A stretch of DNA of 64,000 nt from Bradyrhizobium sp. Ghvi (GCF_900115265.1 NZ_FOVU01000005.1:1-64000); one strand, 5' to 3'; positions 24,793 through 34,525 are shown, numbered from the stretch's first letter. Notes: generated from the sequence alone by a model not told the origin. Made by a program: numbers and translations.

Positions 24793-27234
24793 ATGATGAA
24801 CCTTGCCGAATATCGTCATTCCAACGCGCGTCTCGCCGACTTCCTGCCCTGGGCAGCCCTCGTCGACGAGGGAATCATCCTGAACAAGGATGGCTCGTTC
24901 CAACGGACAGCAAAGTTCCGGGGGCCTGACCTCGATAGCGCGGTACCGGCCGAACTTGTCGGCGTCGCCGGTCGCCTGAATAACGCCCTGCGCCGTCTGG
25001 GATCTGGTTGGGCCGTATTTGTTGAGGCGCAACGTCATTTTGCTGGGGCCTATCCTCCGAGTACATTTCCGGATGTCGCGTCCGCGCTGGTCGATGCCGA
25101 ACGCAGGGCCCAGTTCGAAGAGGCCGGCGCTCACTATGAGTCCAGCTATTTCCTAACCTTCCTCTGTCTGCCGCCGGAGGAGGGAGCCTCCAGGGCGGAG
25201 CGCCTGCTCTATGAGGGCCGCGATCGGACTGTTGGCGCAGACGCGCGCGAGGTGCTGCGCGGGTTTATCGATCAAACCAACCGCGTGCTGCAACTCGTCG
25301 AAGGGTTCATGCCGGAATGCGGCTGGCTCGATGATCAGGACACGCTGACCTACCTGCACTCGACGGTCTCAACCAAGCGTCACCGCGTTCGAGTACCCGA
25401 GATTCCGATGTATATCGATGCGCTCTTGTCCGACCAGCCGTTGACCGGCGGGCTAGAGCCGATGCTGGGTTCAGCGAACGTGCGGGTCTTGACGATTGTC
25501 GGCTTTCCGGGCGCGACGACCCCGGGGATCCTGGACGACCTGAATCGCCTGGCATTCTCGTATCGTTGGTCGACGCGCGCAATCATGCTCGACAAGACCG
25601 ACGCCACCAAGCTGCTGACCAAGATTCGGCGGCAGTGGTTCGCCAAGCGAAAGTCCATCGGCGCCATTCTCAAGGAGGTCATGACGAACGAGGCGTCGAC
25701 GCTGCTCGATACCGACGCACACAACAAGGCGCTCGATGCCGACGCGGCGTTGCAGGAACTGGGGTCGGATCAGATCGGACAAGCCTTTGTTACGGCGACC
25801 ATTACCGTCTGGAACGGCGATCCCGGTGCTGCCGATGAAAAGCTGAGGCTGGTCGAGAAGGTCATCCAGGGCCGCGATTTCACCTGCATGATCGAGACGG
25901 TGAACGCCGTCGAAGCCTGGCTTGGCAGCCTGCCGGGGCATGTCTATGCGAACGTGCGGCAGCCACCGGTATCGACCCTAAACCTCGCCCATATGATTCC
26001 AATGTCGGCCGTGTGGGCCGGCGAGGCGAGGGATCTGCACTTCAAGGGTCCGCCGCTTCTGTTCGGCAAGACCGAGGGATCAACGCCATTTCGATTCTCG
26101 CTCCACGTCGGCGACGTCGGTCATACCCTTGTGGTGGGACCGACGGGTGCTGGAAAATCAGTCCTGCTAGCGCTGATGGCGCTACAGTTCAGGCGTTACC
26201 CGAACTCTCAGGTCTTTGCGTTCGATTTTGGCGGTTCAATTCGTGCGACCGCGCTCGCCATGGGTGGCGACTGGCATGATCTCGGCGGTGCATTGTCGGA
26301 CGGAGATGAACAACCCGTCGCCCTGCAGCCGCTGGCCTGGATTGATGATCCTTCCGAGCGCGGATGGGCGACGGAATGGATCGGCGCGATCCTGGCACGG
26401 GAAAAAGTCGAGGTCACCCCGGAGGTCAAGGACCATCTGTGGTCGGCGCTGACATCTCTCGCTTCGGCGCCGAGGGAGGAGCGCACCCTGACGGGCCTGT
26501 CAGTCCTGCTCCAATCAAATTCTCTGAAACGCGCCTTGCAACCTTATTGCCTCGGCGGACCTTCCGGGCGCTTGCTCGATGCCGAATTCGAGCGCCTTGG
26601 CGAGGCCTCTGTCCAGGCGTTTGAGACCGAAGGCTTGATCGGAACGAGTGCGGCGCCGGCCGTGCTGGCGTACCTCTTCCATCGGATTGGTGATCGTCTC
26701 GATGGCCGGCCGACACTCCTTATCGTCGATGAAGGTTGGCTTGCCCTCGATGACGAGAATTTTGCGGGACAACTCCGGGAATGGCTGAAGACGCTTCGGA
26801 AGAAGAACGCGTCCGTCATCTTCGCCACACAGTCGCTTTCGGACATTGATGGCTCCGCGATTGCGCCGGCTATCATCGAAAGTTGCCCAACACGCTTGTT
26901 GCTGCCGAACGAACGAGCGATCGAACCGCAGATCACTGCGATCTACCGCCGCTTTGGCCTCAATGACCGGCAGATCGAACTTTTGAGCCGGGCAACGCCA
27001 AAGCGCGACTACTACTGTCAGTCCCGTCGCGGCAACCGGATGTTCGAACTCGGGCTTGGTGAGGTGGCACTCGCCTTCACCGCAGCCTCTTCGAAGACAG
27101 GCCAAGCGACCATCACGCAACTCCTGGCCGAGCATGGACCTGACGGCTTCGTGCCGGCCTGGCTTCAGCACCGCGGCGTCGCATGGGCGACGGATCTGAT
27201 CCCGAATCTGGTCAATCTGGAGAAATCGCTATGA
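24793..27234 (+). CDS. trbE: TrbE, conjugal transfer ATPase (VirB4 family)
   Basis: This 813-residue protein starts MMNLAEYR. The CagE/TrbE/VirB4 N-terminal domain covers about residues 1-400. Walker A is VVGPTGAGKSVLLALMALQFRR near 455, and Walker B is PTLLIVDEGWLALDDENF near 640, followed by a FATQSLSDI motif. It energises pilus assembly and substrate transfer at the inner membrane. The open frame extends upstream into trbD, but ATG 24793/24796 is the accepted start. Its stop overlaps the trbJ start. Confidence 0.95.
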   Translation: MMNLAEYRHSNARLADFLPWAALVDEGIILNKDGSFQRTAKFRGPDLDSAVPAELVGVAGRLNNALRRLGSGWAVFVEAQRHFAGAYPPSTFPDVASALVDAERRAQFEEAGAHYESSYFLTFLCLPPEEGASRAERLLYEGRDRTVGADAREVLRGFIDQTNRVLQLVEGFMPECGWLDDQDTLTYLHSTVSTKRHRVRVPEIPMYIDALLSDQPLTGGLEPMLGSANVRVLTIVGFPGATTPGILDDLNRLAFSYRWSTRAIMLDKTDATKLLTKIRRQWFAKRKSIGAILKEVMTNEASTLLDTDAHNKALDADAALQELGSDQIGQAFVTATITVWNGDPGAADEKLRLVEKVIQGRDFTCMIETVNAVEAWLGSLPGHVYANVRQPPVSTLNLAHMIPMSAVWAGEARDLHFKGPPLLFGKTEGSTPFRFSLHVGDVGHTLVVGPTGAGKSVLLALMALQFRRYPNSQVFAFDFGGSIRATALAMGGDWHDLGGALSDGDEQPVALQPLAWIDDPSERGWATEWIGAILAREKVEVTPEVKDHLWSALTSLASAPREERTLTGLSVLLQSNSLKRALQPYCLGGPSGRLLDAEFERLGEASVQAFETEGLIGTSAAPAVLAYLFHRIGDRLDGRPTLLIVDEGWLALDDENFAGQLREWLKTLRKKNASVIFATQSLSDIDGSAIAPAIIESCPTRLLLPNERAIEPQITAIYRRFGLNDRQIELLSRATPKRDYYCQSRRGNRMFELGLGEVALAFTAASSKTGQATITQLLAEHGPDGFVPAWLQHRGVAWATDLIPNLVNLEKSL

Positions 27235-27962
27235 AGCGATTTGGTTTATTGGCGACCGCTGGCACCATCGCCCTGACGTTCGGCGCCGCGGTGCCCGCGC
27301 GAGCGCAGTGGATCGTCTTTGATCCGAACAACTACGTTCAGAACGTCCTGACCGCTGCGCGGGAGCTCCAGCAGATCAACAATCAGATCACCTCGTTGCA
27401 GAACGAGGCGCAGATGCTGATCAATCAGGCAAAGAATCTGGCAAACCTGCCGTACTCGTCGCTGCAGCAACTGCAATCCTCGATCCAGCGGACCCAGCAA
27501 TTGCTGGCCCAGGCCCAGCGCATCGCATACGACGTGCAGCAGATCGATCGCGCGTTCTCGACCAGCTACGCGCCAGCCACCAGCAGCCAGTCGAACCAGT
27601 TGCTGATCTCTAACGCTCAATCGCGTTGGCAGAATTCCTATGCCGCAACGCAAGACGCGCTTCGCGTCCAGGCCGGCATCGTTGGTAACCTCGACACCAA
27701 TCGCATCCAGACGTCCGCCCTCGTAAGGTCGAGCCAGAGTGCCAGTGGCGCCCTGCAGGCAACTCAGGCCGGTAACCAGATCCTCGCGCTTCAAGCTCAA
27801 CAACTCGCCGATCTGACGGCGGCGGCGGCGGCGCAGGGCAGGGCGCAGAGCCTGGAAGCGGCCCAACGCGCCTCGGCCCAGGATCAGGGACGAGAACAGC
27901 TTCGGCGGTTCCTGACACCTGGGCAGGGCTATCAATCATCCAACGTGCAGATGTTCCACTGA
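27231..27962 (+). CDS. trbJ: TrbJ, periplasmic transfer protein (VirB5 family)
   Basis: This 243-residue protein has a signal peptide (LLATAGTIALTFGAAVPARAQ). The mature part begins WIVFDPNNYVQN and is almost entirely glutamine-rich coiled coil: QQINNQITSLQNEAQ, then LQQLQSSIQRTQQLL. It is expected to sit at the pilus tip. The start codon overlaps the trbE stop (ATGA) and its own stop overlaps trbK. Confidence 0.92.
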   Translation: MKRFGLLATAGTIALTFGAAVPARAQWIVFDPNNYVQNVLTAARELQQINNQITSLQNEAQMLINQAKNLANLPYSSLQQLQSSIQRTQQLLAQAQRIAYDVQQIDRAFSTSYAPATSSQSNQLLISNAQSRWQNSYAATQDALRVQAGIVGNLDTNRIQTSALVRSSQSASGALQATQAGNQILALQAQQLADLTAAAAAQGRAQSLEAAQRASAQDQGREQLRRFLTPGQGYQSSNVQMFH

Positions 27963-28333
27963 TGACCGAGGTAAGGGCATTCAAGGCATTGTCGCTGCTC
28001 ACGACAATCGGCGTGCTGGTCGTCGCTGCCTGCACGATTCAGCTTCGTGGCGGAGACGAGTCTCCGGCAGCACCGATGGCGGAGCAGAGGACCGATACAT
28101 CCAGCTCCGACCTCGCACACTGCCGCGGCGTCACTCCGCAGGAAACGGCCGGTTATCGGCATTGCAAGCAGGTTTGGGACGAAAACCGGCGCCGCTTTCT
28201 TGGCAAAAGAACCGGTCCGGCAGACCCTGGCCAGGACGATTCCGCCGCAGGTCTGGCGCCCGCCCCAAAGGATCAGAGCCGGATCCCGCAGGGATATCCG
28301 AACCTTGTGGCACCTGAGGCGAGCAGACCATGA
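27962..28333 (+). CDS. trbK: TrbK-like entry exclusion lipoprotein
   Basis: This 123-residue protein has a hydrophobic N-terminus that ends in the lipobox-like VVAACTIQL, suggesting lipid attachment at Cys24. The short conserved core CRGVTPQETAGYRHCKQVW with WDENRRRF marks the TrbK-alt family found in alphaproteobacterial trb operons. It would block redundant transfer into cells that already carry the element. It overlaps trbJ and trbL. Confidence 0.82.
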   Translation: MTEVRAFKALSLLTTIGVLVVAACTIQLRGGDESPAAPMAEQRTDTSSSDLAHCRGVTPQETAGYRHCKQVWDENRRRFLGKRTGPADPGQDDSAAGLAPAPKDQSRIPQGYPNLVAPEASRP

Positions 28334-29559
28334 CTGGCCCGGGGATCATTGACCAGTTTCTGGAAACGTTCACGCGTTATATCGATAACGGCTTCGGGTT
28401 GCTGGGGAGTGACGTCGGATATTTGGCGACAACCCTTGCGACGATCGACATTACGCTTGCGGCGTTGTTCTGGAGTTGGGGAACGGACGAGGACATTATC
28501 GCGCGCCTCGTCAAGAAGACGCTCTTCGTCGGTGTCTTTGCCTGGCTCATCGGCAACTGGAATAGCCTGGCGCGGATCGTCTTCGAGAGCTTTGCCGGGC
28601 TTGGGCTGAAAGCATCCGGCGCAAGCCTCTCCGCGGCAGATTTCCTGCGACCGGGAAAGATCGCTCAGGTTGGACTCGACGCCGGCCGACCGCTGCTCGA
28701 TTCGATCTCCAACCTGATGGGCTACATCAGTTTCTTCGAGAATTTCGTCCAGATCGTCGTTCTCCTGTTCGCCTGGGTCGTGGTGCTACTCGCCTTCTTC
28801 ATTCTGGCGATCCAGCTCTTCGTGACCCTGATCGAGTTTAAGCTCACGACGCTCGCTGGCTTCGTGCTCATTCCCTTCGGATTATTTGGCAAGACTGCGT
28901 TCGCGGCGGAACGGGTCCTCGGCAACGTCATATCCTCTGGAATCAAGGTTTTGGTCCTGGCCGTCATCGTCGGCATCGGATCAACTCTCTTCTCGCAGTT
29001 TACCGCTGGCTTCGGCGGCGCACAGCCGACCATTGAAGACGCGATGACGCTGGTGCTCGCGGCGCTCACCTTACTGGGTCTCGGTATCTTCGGTCCGGGT
29101 ATCGCAAACGGCCTTGTGTCAGGCGGACCGCAACTCGGCGCCGGCGCCGCGGTTGGAACAGGCCTTGCTGCCGGCGGCATTGTTGCGGCGGGCGCAGGTC
29201 TTGCCGCCGGCGGTGCTGGTCTCGCTGGCGGCGCGATTGCGGGCGCCGCGCGTAGTGGCGGAGCTGCGATGAGCGGAGCGTCAGCGGCCTACCGCAGCGG
29301 CGGCCTTGCCGGCGTCGCGGAGGCCGGCGCTTCCGCTGCCATGAGCCCGTTGCGTCGTGCAGCGGCTGCGCTCGGTGGCGGTGGGCAAACCAGCGCGCAG
29401 TCCGCCAGCACGTCGGCCGACGGGCAGCCCGATTGGGCGCGGCGCATGAAGCGTGCCGAGACTATTCGGCACGGGGCGTCGGCAGCCGGCCACGCGGTCC
29501 GCTCAGGCGATCACGGTGGAAGCGGGTCTTCTGTCGATTTGTCTGAAGGAGAGCGCTGA
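28330..29559 (+). CDS. trbL: TrbL, polytopic channel protein (VirB6 family)
   Basis: This 409-residue protein has six or more hydrophobic segments in its first 260 residues, for example FVQIVVLLFAWVVVLLAFFI. A long Gly/Ala-rich stretch around 270-350 and a polar tail follow, which is the usual TrbL plan. It forms part of the inner-membrane translocation path. It overlaps trbK by four bases and is followed by a 94-bp gap before trbF. Confidence 0.93.
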   Translation: MTGPGIIDQFLETFTRYIDNGFGLLGSDVGYLATTLATIDITLAALFWSWGTDEDIIARLVKKTLFVGVFAWLIGNWNSLARIVFESFAGLGLKASGASLSAADFLRPGKIAQVGLDAGRPLLDSISNLMGYISFFENFVQIVVLLFAWVVVLLAFFILAIQLFVTLIEFKLTTLAGFVLIPFGLFGKTAFAAERVLGNVISSGIKVLVLAVIVGIGSTLFSQFTAGFGGAQPTIEDAMTLVLAALTLLGLGIFGPGIANGLVSGGPQLGAGAAVGTGLAAGGIVAAGAGLAAGGAGLAGGAIAGAARSGGAAMSGASAAYRSGGLAGVAEAGASAAMSPLRRAAAALGGGGQTSAQSASTSADGQPDWARRMKRAETIRHGASAAGHAVRSGDHGGSGSSVDLSEGER

Positions 29560-29653
29560 CTCGCAGCATCACCTTCCCAATAACTGCGCGGCGTCTCGAA
29601 CGCGGACACCGCTCGACTCGAAACCGATCACTTGATCCCAGGGGCAACCATCG

Positions 29654-30337
29654 ATGTTCAAACGACCTTCCGTTCACTACGGGCGCATGCCCGAGCCGAT
29701 CACGCCGTACCAAAAGGCAGCGCAGGTTTGGGACGAACGCATTGGATCTGCCCGCATGCAGGCCAAGAACTGGCGCTTGATGGCCTTCGGCTGCTTAGTG
29801 CTATCGGCCGGTCTCGCAGGTGGCTTGGTGTGGCAATCGAGCCAAGGCTCGATCACGCCGTGGGTGGTTGAAGTGGACCATCTCGGCCAGGCACAAAGGG
29901 TTGCGCCGGCAAACATCGACTATCAACCCACTGATGCGCAGATCGCCTACCATCTGGCGCGTTTTATCGAGGATGTCAGAGGCCTGCCGGCCGACGGCAT
30001 CGTTCTGCGCCAGAATTGGCTCCGCGCTTATGATTTTACGACGGATCGTGGCGCGGCTGCGCTGAACGACTATGCGCGCAACAATGACCCCTTTGCGAAG
30101 CTGGGCAAGGCTCAAATCTCCGTAGACGTCTCGAGCGTCATTCGCGCGTCTTCGGAGAGCTTTCGCGTCGCGTGGACCCAGCGAGTCTACGACAACGGCT
30201 CTCTGAGTTCGACCGAGCGCTGGACTGCAATTCTCTCGATCGTGATCGAGACACCCCGCGATGCCGAACGCCTGCGCAAGAATCCCCTTGGCATCTACGT
30301 CCGCGCCATCAACTGGTCAAAGGAGTTGAGTCAGTGA
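29654..30337 (+). CDS. trbF: TrbF, inner-membrane core protein (VirB8 family)
   Basis: This 227-residue protein has a cytoplasmic N-terminus with TPYQKAAQVWDERIG. A single membrane helix (LMAFGCLVLSAGLAGGLVW) follows, and then a periplasmic VirB8-like domain with AWTQRVYDNGSLSSTERWTA. VirB8 proteins nucleate the type IV secretion core. The trbG start overlaps its stop (GTGA). Confidence 0.93.
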   Translation: MFKRPSVHYGRMPEPITPYQKAAQVWDERIGSARMQAKNWRLMAFGCLVLSAGLAGGLVWQSSQGSITPWVVEVDHLGQAQRVAPANIDYQPTDAQIAYHLARFIEDVRGLPADGIVLRQNWLRAYDFTTDRGAAALNDYARNNDPFAKLGKAQISVDVSSVIRASSESFRVAWTQRVYDNGSLSSTERWTAILSIVIETPRDAERLRKNPLGIYVRAINWSKELSQ

Positions 30338-31368
30338 CCAAGACGCCGTCTGACGTTCATTCGAGGTACACCGTCCCGCGCAGCAGGATCAGTCCGACTT
30401 GGCCCGAATTCTTGACCGCGAAGCGAGCAGTCTTGTTTGCTCTCCTGCTTGGTTCCTCGGCGCTCGGTGGGTGCGCGACCTACATACCGCCGGAGATCAG
30501 CTATGACGCTGAAGTGCCTCCGTTACCGGCGACGCCTGTGGTTCTCGACGACAGATCGCGGGCGCTTCACGTTCCACCCCTCTGGAAGCCGGCCCTCGGC
30601 GGCAAGTCGGGAGGAAAGGAAGACGTTGAACCCGTGAGCCGGGTTGAAACGGCAAACAGCGCAGCGCGGGTCGAACCGCGCAAGCGGGGGTATTTCAACG
30701 CAGCGCAAATCTACGCCTACAGTCCTGGGGCGCTCTATCAGATTTACGCCGCACCGGGGCAGATCACGGACATCGCGCTCGAGGAAGGAGAGCAGTTAAC
30801 AGGATCAGGGCCCATTGCGGCAGGAGACACCGTACGCTGGGTCGTGGGGGATACCGAGAGCGGGAGCGGCGACACGCGTCGCGTCCATATCCTTGTTAAG
30901 CCAACCCGCGCATCGATTGAAACCAATCTCGTCGTCAATACCGACCGGCGCACCTACCTGATCGAGCTCCGCTCCCGCGAGCGGCCCTACATGCCATCTG
31001 TTGCCTGGTATTATCCGGAAACAGCGCGCGAACGATCCCGTTCAGTCGCTCTGAAACCCGTTCTTCCGGATCCGGCGCAGCGTATCTCCCGCTACGCCAT
31101 CGAAGGGGATAGTCCTCCCTGGCGGCCGCTCGCCGCATATGACGATGGACGCAAGGTCTATGTCGAATTCCCTAAAGGTATCGTCCAAGGTGAGATGCCA
31201 CCCCTCTTTGTCATCGGCCCTGAGGGCAAAGCCGAACTCGTCAACTATCGCGCCTACGGCAACGTGTTGATCGTCGATCGGCTGTTTGCAGCTGCCGAAC
31301 TCCGGCTTGGCAGTGAGCATCAGCAGAAGGTCAGGATTGTCAGGACCGACGCGAGGCCGTCGTCATGA
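30334..31368 (+). CDS. trbG: TrbG, outer-membrane core lipoprotein (VirB9 family)
   Basis: This 344-residue protein has a lipoprotein signal with lipobox LGGC after the hydrophobic run AVLFALLLGSSA. A Pro-rich linker and then the VirB9/CagX domain follow: YAPGQITDIALEEGE, then TNLVVNTDRRTYLIELRS, YPETARERSR and VYVEFP. The GTG at 30334 overlaps the trbF stop and is a likely start; a later in-frame start would still retain the signal. It builds the outer-membrane ring with TrbI. Confidence 0.92.
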   Translation: MTKTPSDVHSRYTVPRSRISPTWPEFLTAKRAVLFALLLGSSALGGCATYIPPEISYDAEVPPLPATPVVLDDRSRALHVPPLWKPALGGKSGGKEDVEPVSRVETANSAARVEPRKRGYFNAAQIYAYSPGALYQIYAAPGQITDIALEEGEQLTGSGPIAAGDTVRWVVGDTESGSGDTRRVHILVKPTRASIETNLVVNTDRRTYLIELRSRERPYMPSVAWYYPETARERSRSVALKPVLPDPAQRISRYAIEGDSPPWRPLAAYDDGRKVYVEFPKGIVQGEMPPLFVIGPEGKAELVNYRAYGNVLIVDRLFAAAELRLGSEHQQKVRIVRTDARPSS

Positions 31369-32576
31369 ATACCCCGAGTGAAAGCAATCACGAGCAAGCA
31401 ATTCCGCCGCAGACACAAGAGGAGCAGTCGAGGAGCTTCCGCCTGAGAGCAGAGCATCCGCGCGTGACACGGTTGTCGCGAAAAGTCCTGGCTGGAGGGA
31501 GCGCGGTTGCTCTGTTTGTCATCGGTGGAGCGGTCCTGTGGTCGCTGCAGAACAACCGTTCCCGAAACCAGGCGGCCGATGAGCTTTACAGCACCGAGCA
31601 TCACAATGTTGCTGACGGCATCACGACGCTGCCGAAGGACTACGCTGGCGTTCCGCGCCAGACAATCCCGCAGCTTGGGCCGCCGCTTCCCGGAGACCTC
31701 GGTCGACCGATCCTTGCCGCTCAAGGCCAGTCGCCGACGATCGGCGCTGATCCGGAACAGCAGCGCCGAGATCAAGAGACCGAAGCAGCCCGCATCAGCC
31801 ATTTGTTCGCGTCGACCAATGGACGAGAAGTGCGTCCGCCCAGCACTGCGGCAGTTGGAAGCGACCGTGTCGTGCCACCGAACATAACGAGCACTGGCGA
31901 CGATGGGTCTGCGCAGAACGGTCAGGACCGCAAGCTTGCCTTCGTCAACGCAACCGTGGACCGTCGCACAATCAGTCCTGACCGTGTCACCAGGCCAGCT
32001 TCACCATATATCGTGCAGGCCGGGACGGTCATTCCGGGAGCCCTGATTACCGGAATCAGATCGGACCTACCAGGCCAGATTACGGCGCAGGTCACCGAGA
32101 ATGTCTTTGACACACCGACAGGACGCGTTCTGCTTGTGCCTCAGGGAGCGCGTCTGATCGGGATCTACGACAGTCAGGTCACATTCGGCCAGTCCCGGGT
32201 CTTGCTGGTCTGGACACGGCTGATAATGCCGAATGGACGTTCCATCGTTCTCGAGCGGCAGCCCGGCGCTGATACAGCAGGCTACGCGGGCCTGGAAGAC
32301 CAGGTCGACAATCACTGGGGTGAGCTGTTCAAGGCTGCGGCACTATCGACCTTTCTAGCGGTTGGAACCGAACTGGGGGCCGGCTCGGACACCAACAGCA
32401 ACGACAGCGCCATCATCCAAGCATTGCGACACGGCGCCTCGGATTCACTGAACCAGACAGGACAGCAGGTAGTTCGGCGTAGCCTCAACATCCAGCCCAC
32501 TCTGACCGTGCGACCCGGCTTCCCGGTTCGCGTTGTCGTCAACCGTGACCTCATACTTGCGCCATACGGAGGATAG
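31365..32576 (+). CDS. trbI: TrbI, envelope-spanning core protein (VirB10 family)
   Basis: This 403-residue protein has a cytoplasmic tail, a single helix (GGSAVALFVIGGAVLWSL), a Pro/Gln-rich periplasmic linker and a C-terminal VirB10 beta-barrel. The latter contains YIVQAGTVIPGALITGIRSDL, then GRVLLVPQGARLIGIYDS, then VNHWGELFKAAALSTF and VVVNRDL. It overlaps trbG by four bases and is followed by DUF2274, three bases downstream. Confidence 0.94.
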   Translation: MNTPSESNHEQAIPPQTQEEQSRSFRLRAEHPRVTRLSRKVLAGGSAVALFVIGGAVLWSLQNNRSRNQAADELYSTEHHNVADGITTLPKDYAGVPRQTIPQLGPPLPGDLGRPILAAQGQSPTIGADPEQQRRDQETEAARISHLFASTNGREVRPPSTAAVGSDRVVPPNITSTGDDGSAQNGQDRKLAFVNATVDRRTISPDRVTRPASPYIVQAGTVIPGALITGIRSDLPGQITAQVTENVFDTPTGRVLLVPQGARLIGIYDSQVTFGQSRVLLVWTRLIMPNGRSIVLERQPGADTAGYAGLEDQVDNHWGELFKAAALSTFLAVGTELGAGSDTNSNDSAIIQALRHGASDSLNQTGQQVVRRSLNIQPTLTVRPGFPVRVVVNRDLILAPYGG

Positions 32577-32579
32577 GGG

Positions 32580-32825
32580 ATGCCCAAGCTGAGAATAGGA
32601 TCTCTGCCAGACGACAAGCCGGTCAAGGTCACCATTGAGCTTCCAGCATCAGTGCATCGGGATCTCGTCGCCTATTCAGAGGCCGTCGCACGCGAAAATG
32701 GGCAGCGCGTCGATGCGGCGAAGCTAATCGCGCCGATGCTAGCGCGCTTTATGGCCACGGATCGCGGATTTGCAAAGGCGAGACGAACCGATCATTCCAC
32801 AAAAGCCGGCGGAGGTGAGGGATAG
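32580..32825 (+). CDS. DUF2274 protein, end of the trb operon
   Basis: This 81-residue protein has a KPVKVTIELPASVHRDLVAYSEAV segment, which looks like a ribbon-helix-helix strand and helix. The family DUF2274 sits directly after trbI on many elements and may regulate the operon. Its last 34 bases overlap the 3' end of the convergent LysR gene, an antisense arrangement. Confidence 0.87.
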   Translation: MPKLRIGSLPDDKPVKVTIELPASVHRDLVAYSEAVARENGQRVDAAKLIAPMLARFMATDRGFAKARRTDHSTKAGGGEG

Positions 32826-33757
32826 CGTTCTGCCAACAGACTGAGGAAACGCTTCAGGGCCGGATTCCCATTGTCGTCGCGCCAATGCGCATAGAAGTCC
32901 ACCCGGCTTGGTCCCGCGCCGTCCTGCAACTCCCGGTACACAAGGCCAGCAAAACTTGCACCAATATCGGACTCCATCACCAGGCTGAGCCCCATGCCCA
33001 TACTCGTCAGACTCTTGATGATGCCACGGCTTACATCATGGCGCTCCACCTTGGGTCGGTCGTCGAGTAGCACGAGTTTGGAGATCAGGAGATCCTCGAA
33101 TTCTCGTCCAGGATCATACTCGCTTAAGAGGATTTTTTCGTTACGCAAATCGGTCCAATAAATGATCTCGCGAGATGCTAGGCAGTGGTTCTGAGGCAGC
33201 GAGATCAGGATCCGTTCGCTCCACAGCAGTAGTGATCTGGTGTCCTTTGACTGCTGACGTCCAGGGCTAACTACAACATCGACGGTACCGTTACGGAGGG
33301 CAGTCATCAGGCGAGAGCGAGAGCGTTCCACGGTCACCAACTCGAGTTGCGGGAGCAGCTTCTTGAACTCACCTATCGTCGCGCGCAAGTTGCCGGTGGA
33401 CATCGACGTGTAGAAGCCAATGACAATATGGCCCGTGTCGCCGCGACCACCGGACCGTCCTGTCGCGACGAGCATGTCGACTTGTTCCAAGATCAACCGC
33501 GCAATTCGGAGAACCGCTCGGCCAGCCAGAGTAGGCTTGATTCCCCCGCTCGAGCGCTCAAACAGTGAAGTCCCCAGCAGGTACTCAAGCTGGCCAATAG
33601 CGCGGCTGAAGGCGCTGTGCTTGATCGAAAGCGCTTCTGCGGCTCGTCGAAAGCTTCCGTAGTCGCACGCGATAACCGCCAGTCGAAGCTGTTGCAGGTC
33701 AATAGCTCGCGCTGCGGTTCGCTGATCGTTCGTGGTGTCAATTGCGGCCATGTTCAT
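32792..33757 (-). CDS. LysR family regulator next to traI
   Basis: This is a standard LysR regulator of about 321 residues. The HTH is in LQQLRLAVIACDYGSFRRAAEALSIKHSAFSRAIGQLE, and a substrate-binding domain follows (IGFYTSMSTGNLRATIGEFKK, then VDVVVSPG). A frame opens further upstream to 33865, but the MNMAAID methionines at 33757 and 33751 are the likely starts. A LysR gene at this place, after trbI and DUF2274, recurs on related elements. Its target and inducer are unknown. It lies downstream of traI in the same direction. Confidence 0.82.
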   Translation of the reverse strand: MNMAAIDTTNDQRTAARAIDLQQLRLAVIACDYGSFRRAAEALSIKHSAFSRAIGQLEYLLGTSLFERSSGGIKPTLAGRAVLRIARLILEQVDMLVATGRSGGRGDTGHIVIGFYTSMSTGNLRATIGEFKKLLPQLELVTVERSRSRLMTALRNGTVDVVVSPGRQQSKDTRSLLLWSERILISLPQNHCLASREIIYWTDLRNEKILLSEYDPGREFEDLLISKLVLLDDRPKVERHDVSRGIIKSLTSMGMGLSLVMESDIGASFAGLVYRELQDGAGPSRVDFYAHWRDDNGNPALKRFLSLLAERYPSPPPAFVE

Positions 33758-33834
33758 AACTCGGTAGGAAACCGCAAGACGCGACTTCCCCGCTCTGCGC
33801 GAGGACGTTTGTCTCGATGTCGGCGGGGATGGTT

Positions 33835-34467
33835 CTAGGCAGCCTCGGAGACTACTGGTGTCCAAAGAACCGGCGTCGAAAAACCGCCGGACTTACGAAG
33901 GCTGGCCAGAGTCCCACGCGAAATCTCAAGGTAACCCGCCACAGCCAAGGTGCTGCCGATTGCGGCGGGATTGCCAATGCGCCGCAGGGGCCAACCGGCT
34001 CGTCGAAGGATTCGTTCCATTCGGACATCCGTGACCGTAACGATGTCAGTGAGCTGCCGCGAAAGCCCAAACTCGACCATCCCTGCAAAAAGTTCATAAG
34101 CGGCACGAGTAATACCGTGATCTCCTTTCGGGGCGTCGGCAGCAACATCGATTGCAAACCTACTACTTTCCCAAACCTCAGGCGCTGACGGCGCAGGTTG
34201 GCCTCCAAGGAGCGCGGGAAAGACATCGCGAAGCATGGTCGGGCCGAGGGTGGGGAGAAGACGAACGGCGCCTTGAACTTGGCCGCTGGGGGACATCTGC
34301 ACCAGGTAGATGGGGCTCAACGAGTCGAAATCATCAAGTTCCATGTCCCCGCTGGTTTGAACGTCCCACGCCATACGAAGCTTGAAAACACGATGCCGCA
34401 ACTGATGCATCTCGACGAGAGAACTGGAAAACTCCCCATAGAAGGCCGGCGCGATCAACTGAATCAT
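33835..34467 (-). CDS. traI: TraI, acyl-homoserine lactone synthase (LuxI family)
   Basis: This 210-residue enzyme makes an AHL signal from S-adenosylmethionine and an acyl-ACP. The key LuxI positions are kept: RHRVFKLRMAWDV (Arg, Phe, Trp), DDFDSLSP (acidic pair), GAVRLLPT and WESSRFAID (Glu, Arg). ATG 34467 with GGAG six bases upstream is preferred over the TTG at 34479. It lies downstream of traR on the same strand. In ICEMlSymR7A this circuit turns on excision and transfer through FseA, whose homologue is at 12703-13471. Confidence 0.93.
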   Translation of the reverse strand: MIQLIAPAFYGEFSSSLVEMHQLRHRVFKLRMAWDVQTSGDMELDDFDSLSPIYLVQMSPSGQVQGAVRLLPTLGPTMLRDVFPALLGGQPAPSAPEVWESSRFAIDVAADAPKGDHGITRAAYELFAGMVEFGLSRQLTDIVTVTDVRMERILRRAGWPLRRIGNPAAIGSTLAVAGYLEISRGTLASLRKSGGFSTPVLWTPVVSEAA

Positions 34468-34476
34468 AGTCTTCTC

Positions 34477-34500
34477 CAAAAGAGGTCACGTCCTCTTTTG
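34477..34500. promoter_or_regulatory. Perfect inverted repeat directly before the traI ribosome site
   Basis: CAAAAGAGG and CCTCTTTTG form a perfect 9-bp inverted repeat with a 6-nt spacer. In the traI message it ends one base before the GGAGAAG ribosome site. It may be an operator, a terminator of traR transcripts or an RNA hairpin that modulates traI translation. The sequence alone does not decide between these. Confidence 0.55.
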
Positions 34501-34525
34501 AAGCTGGATTGATGCCCTTGCATTA

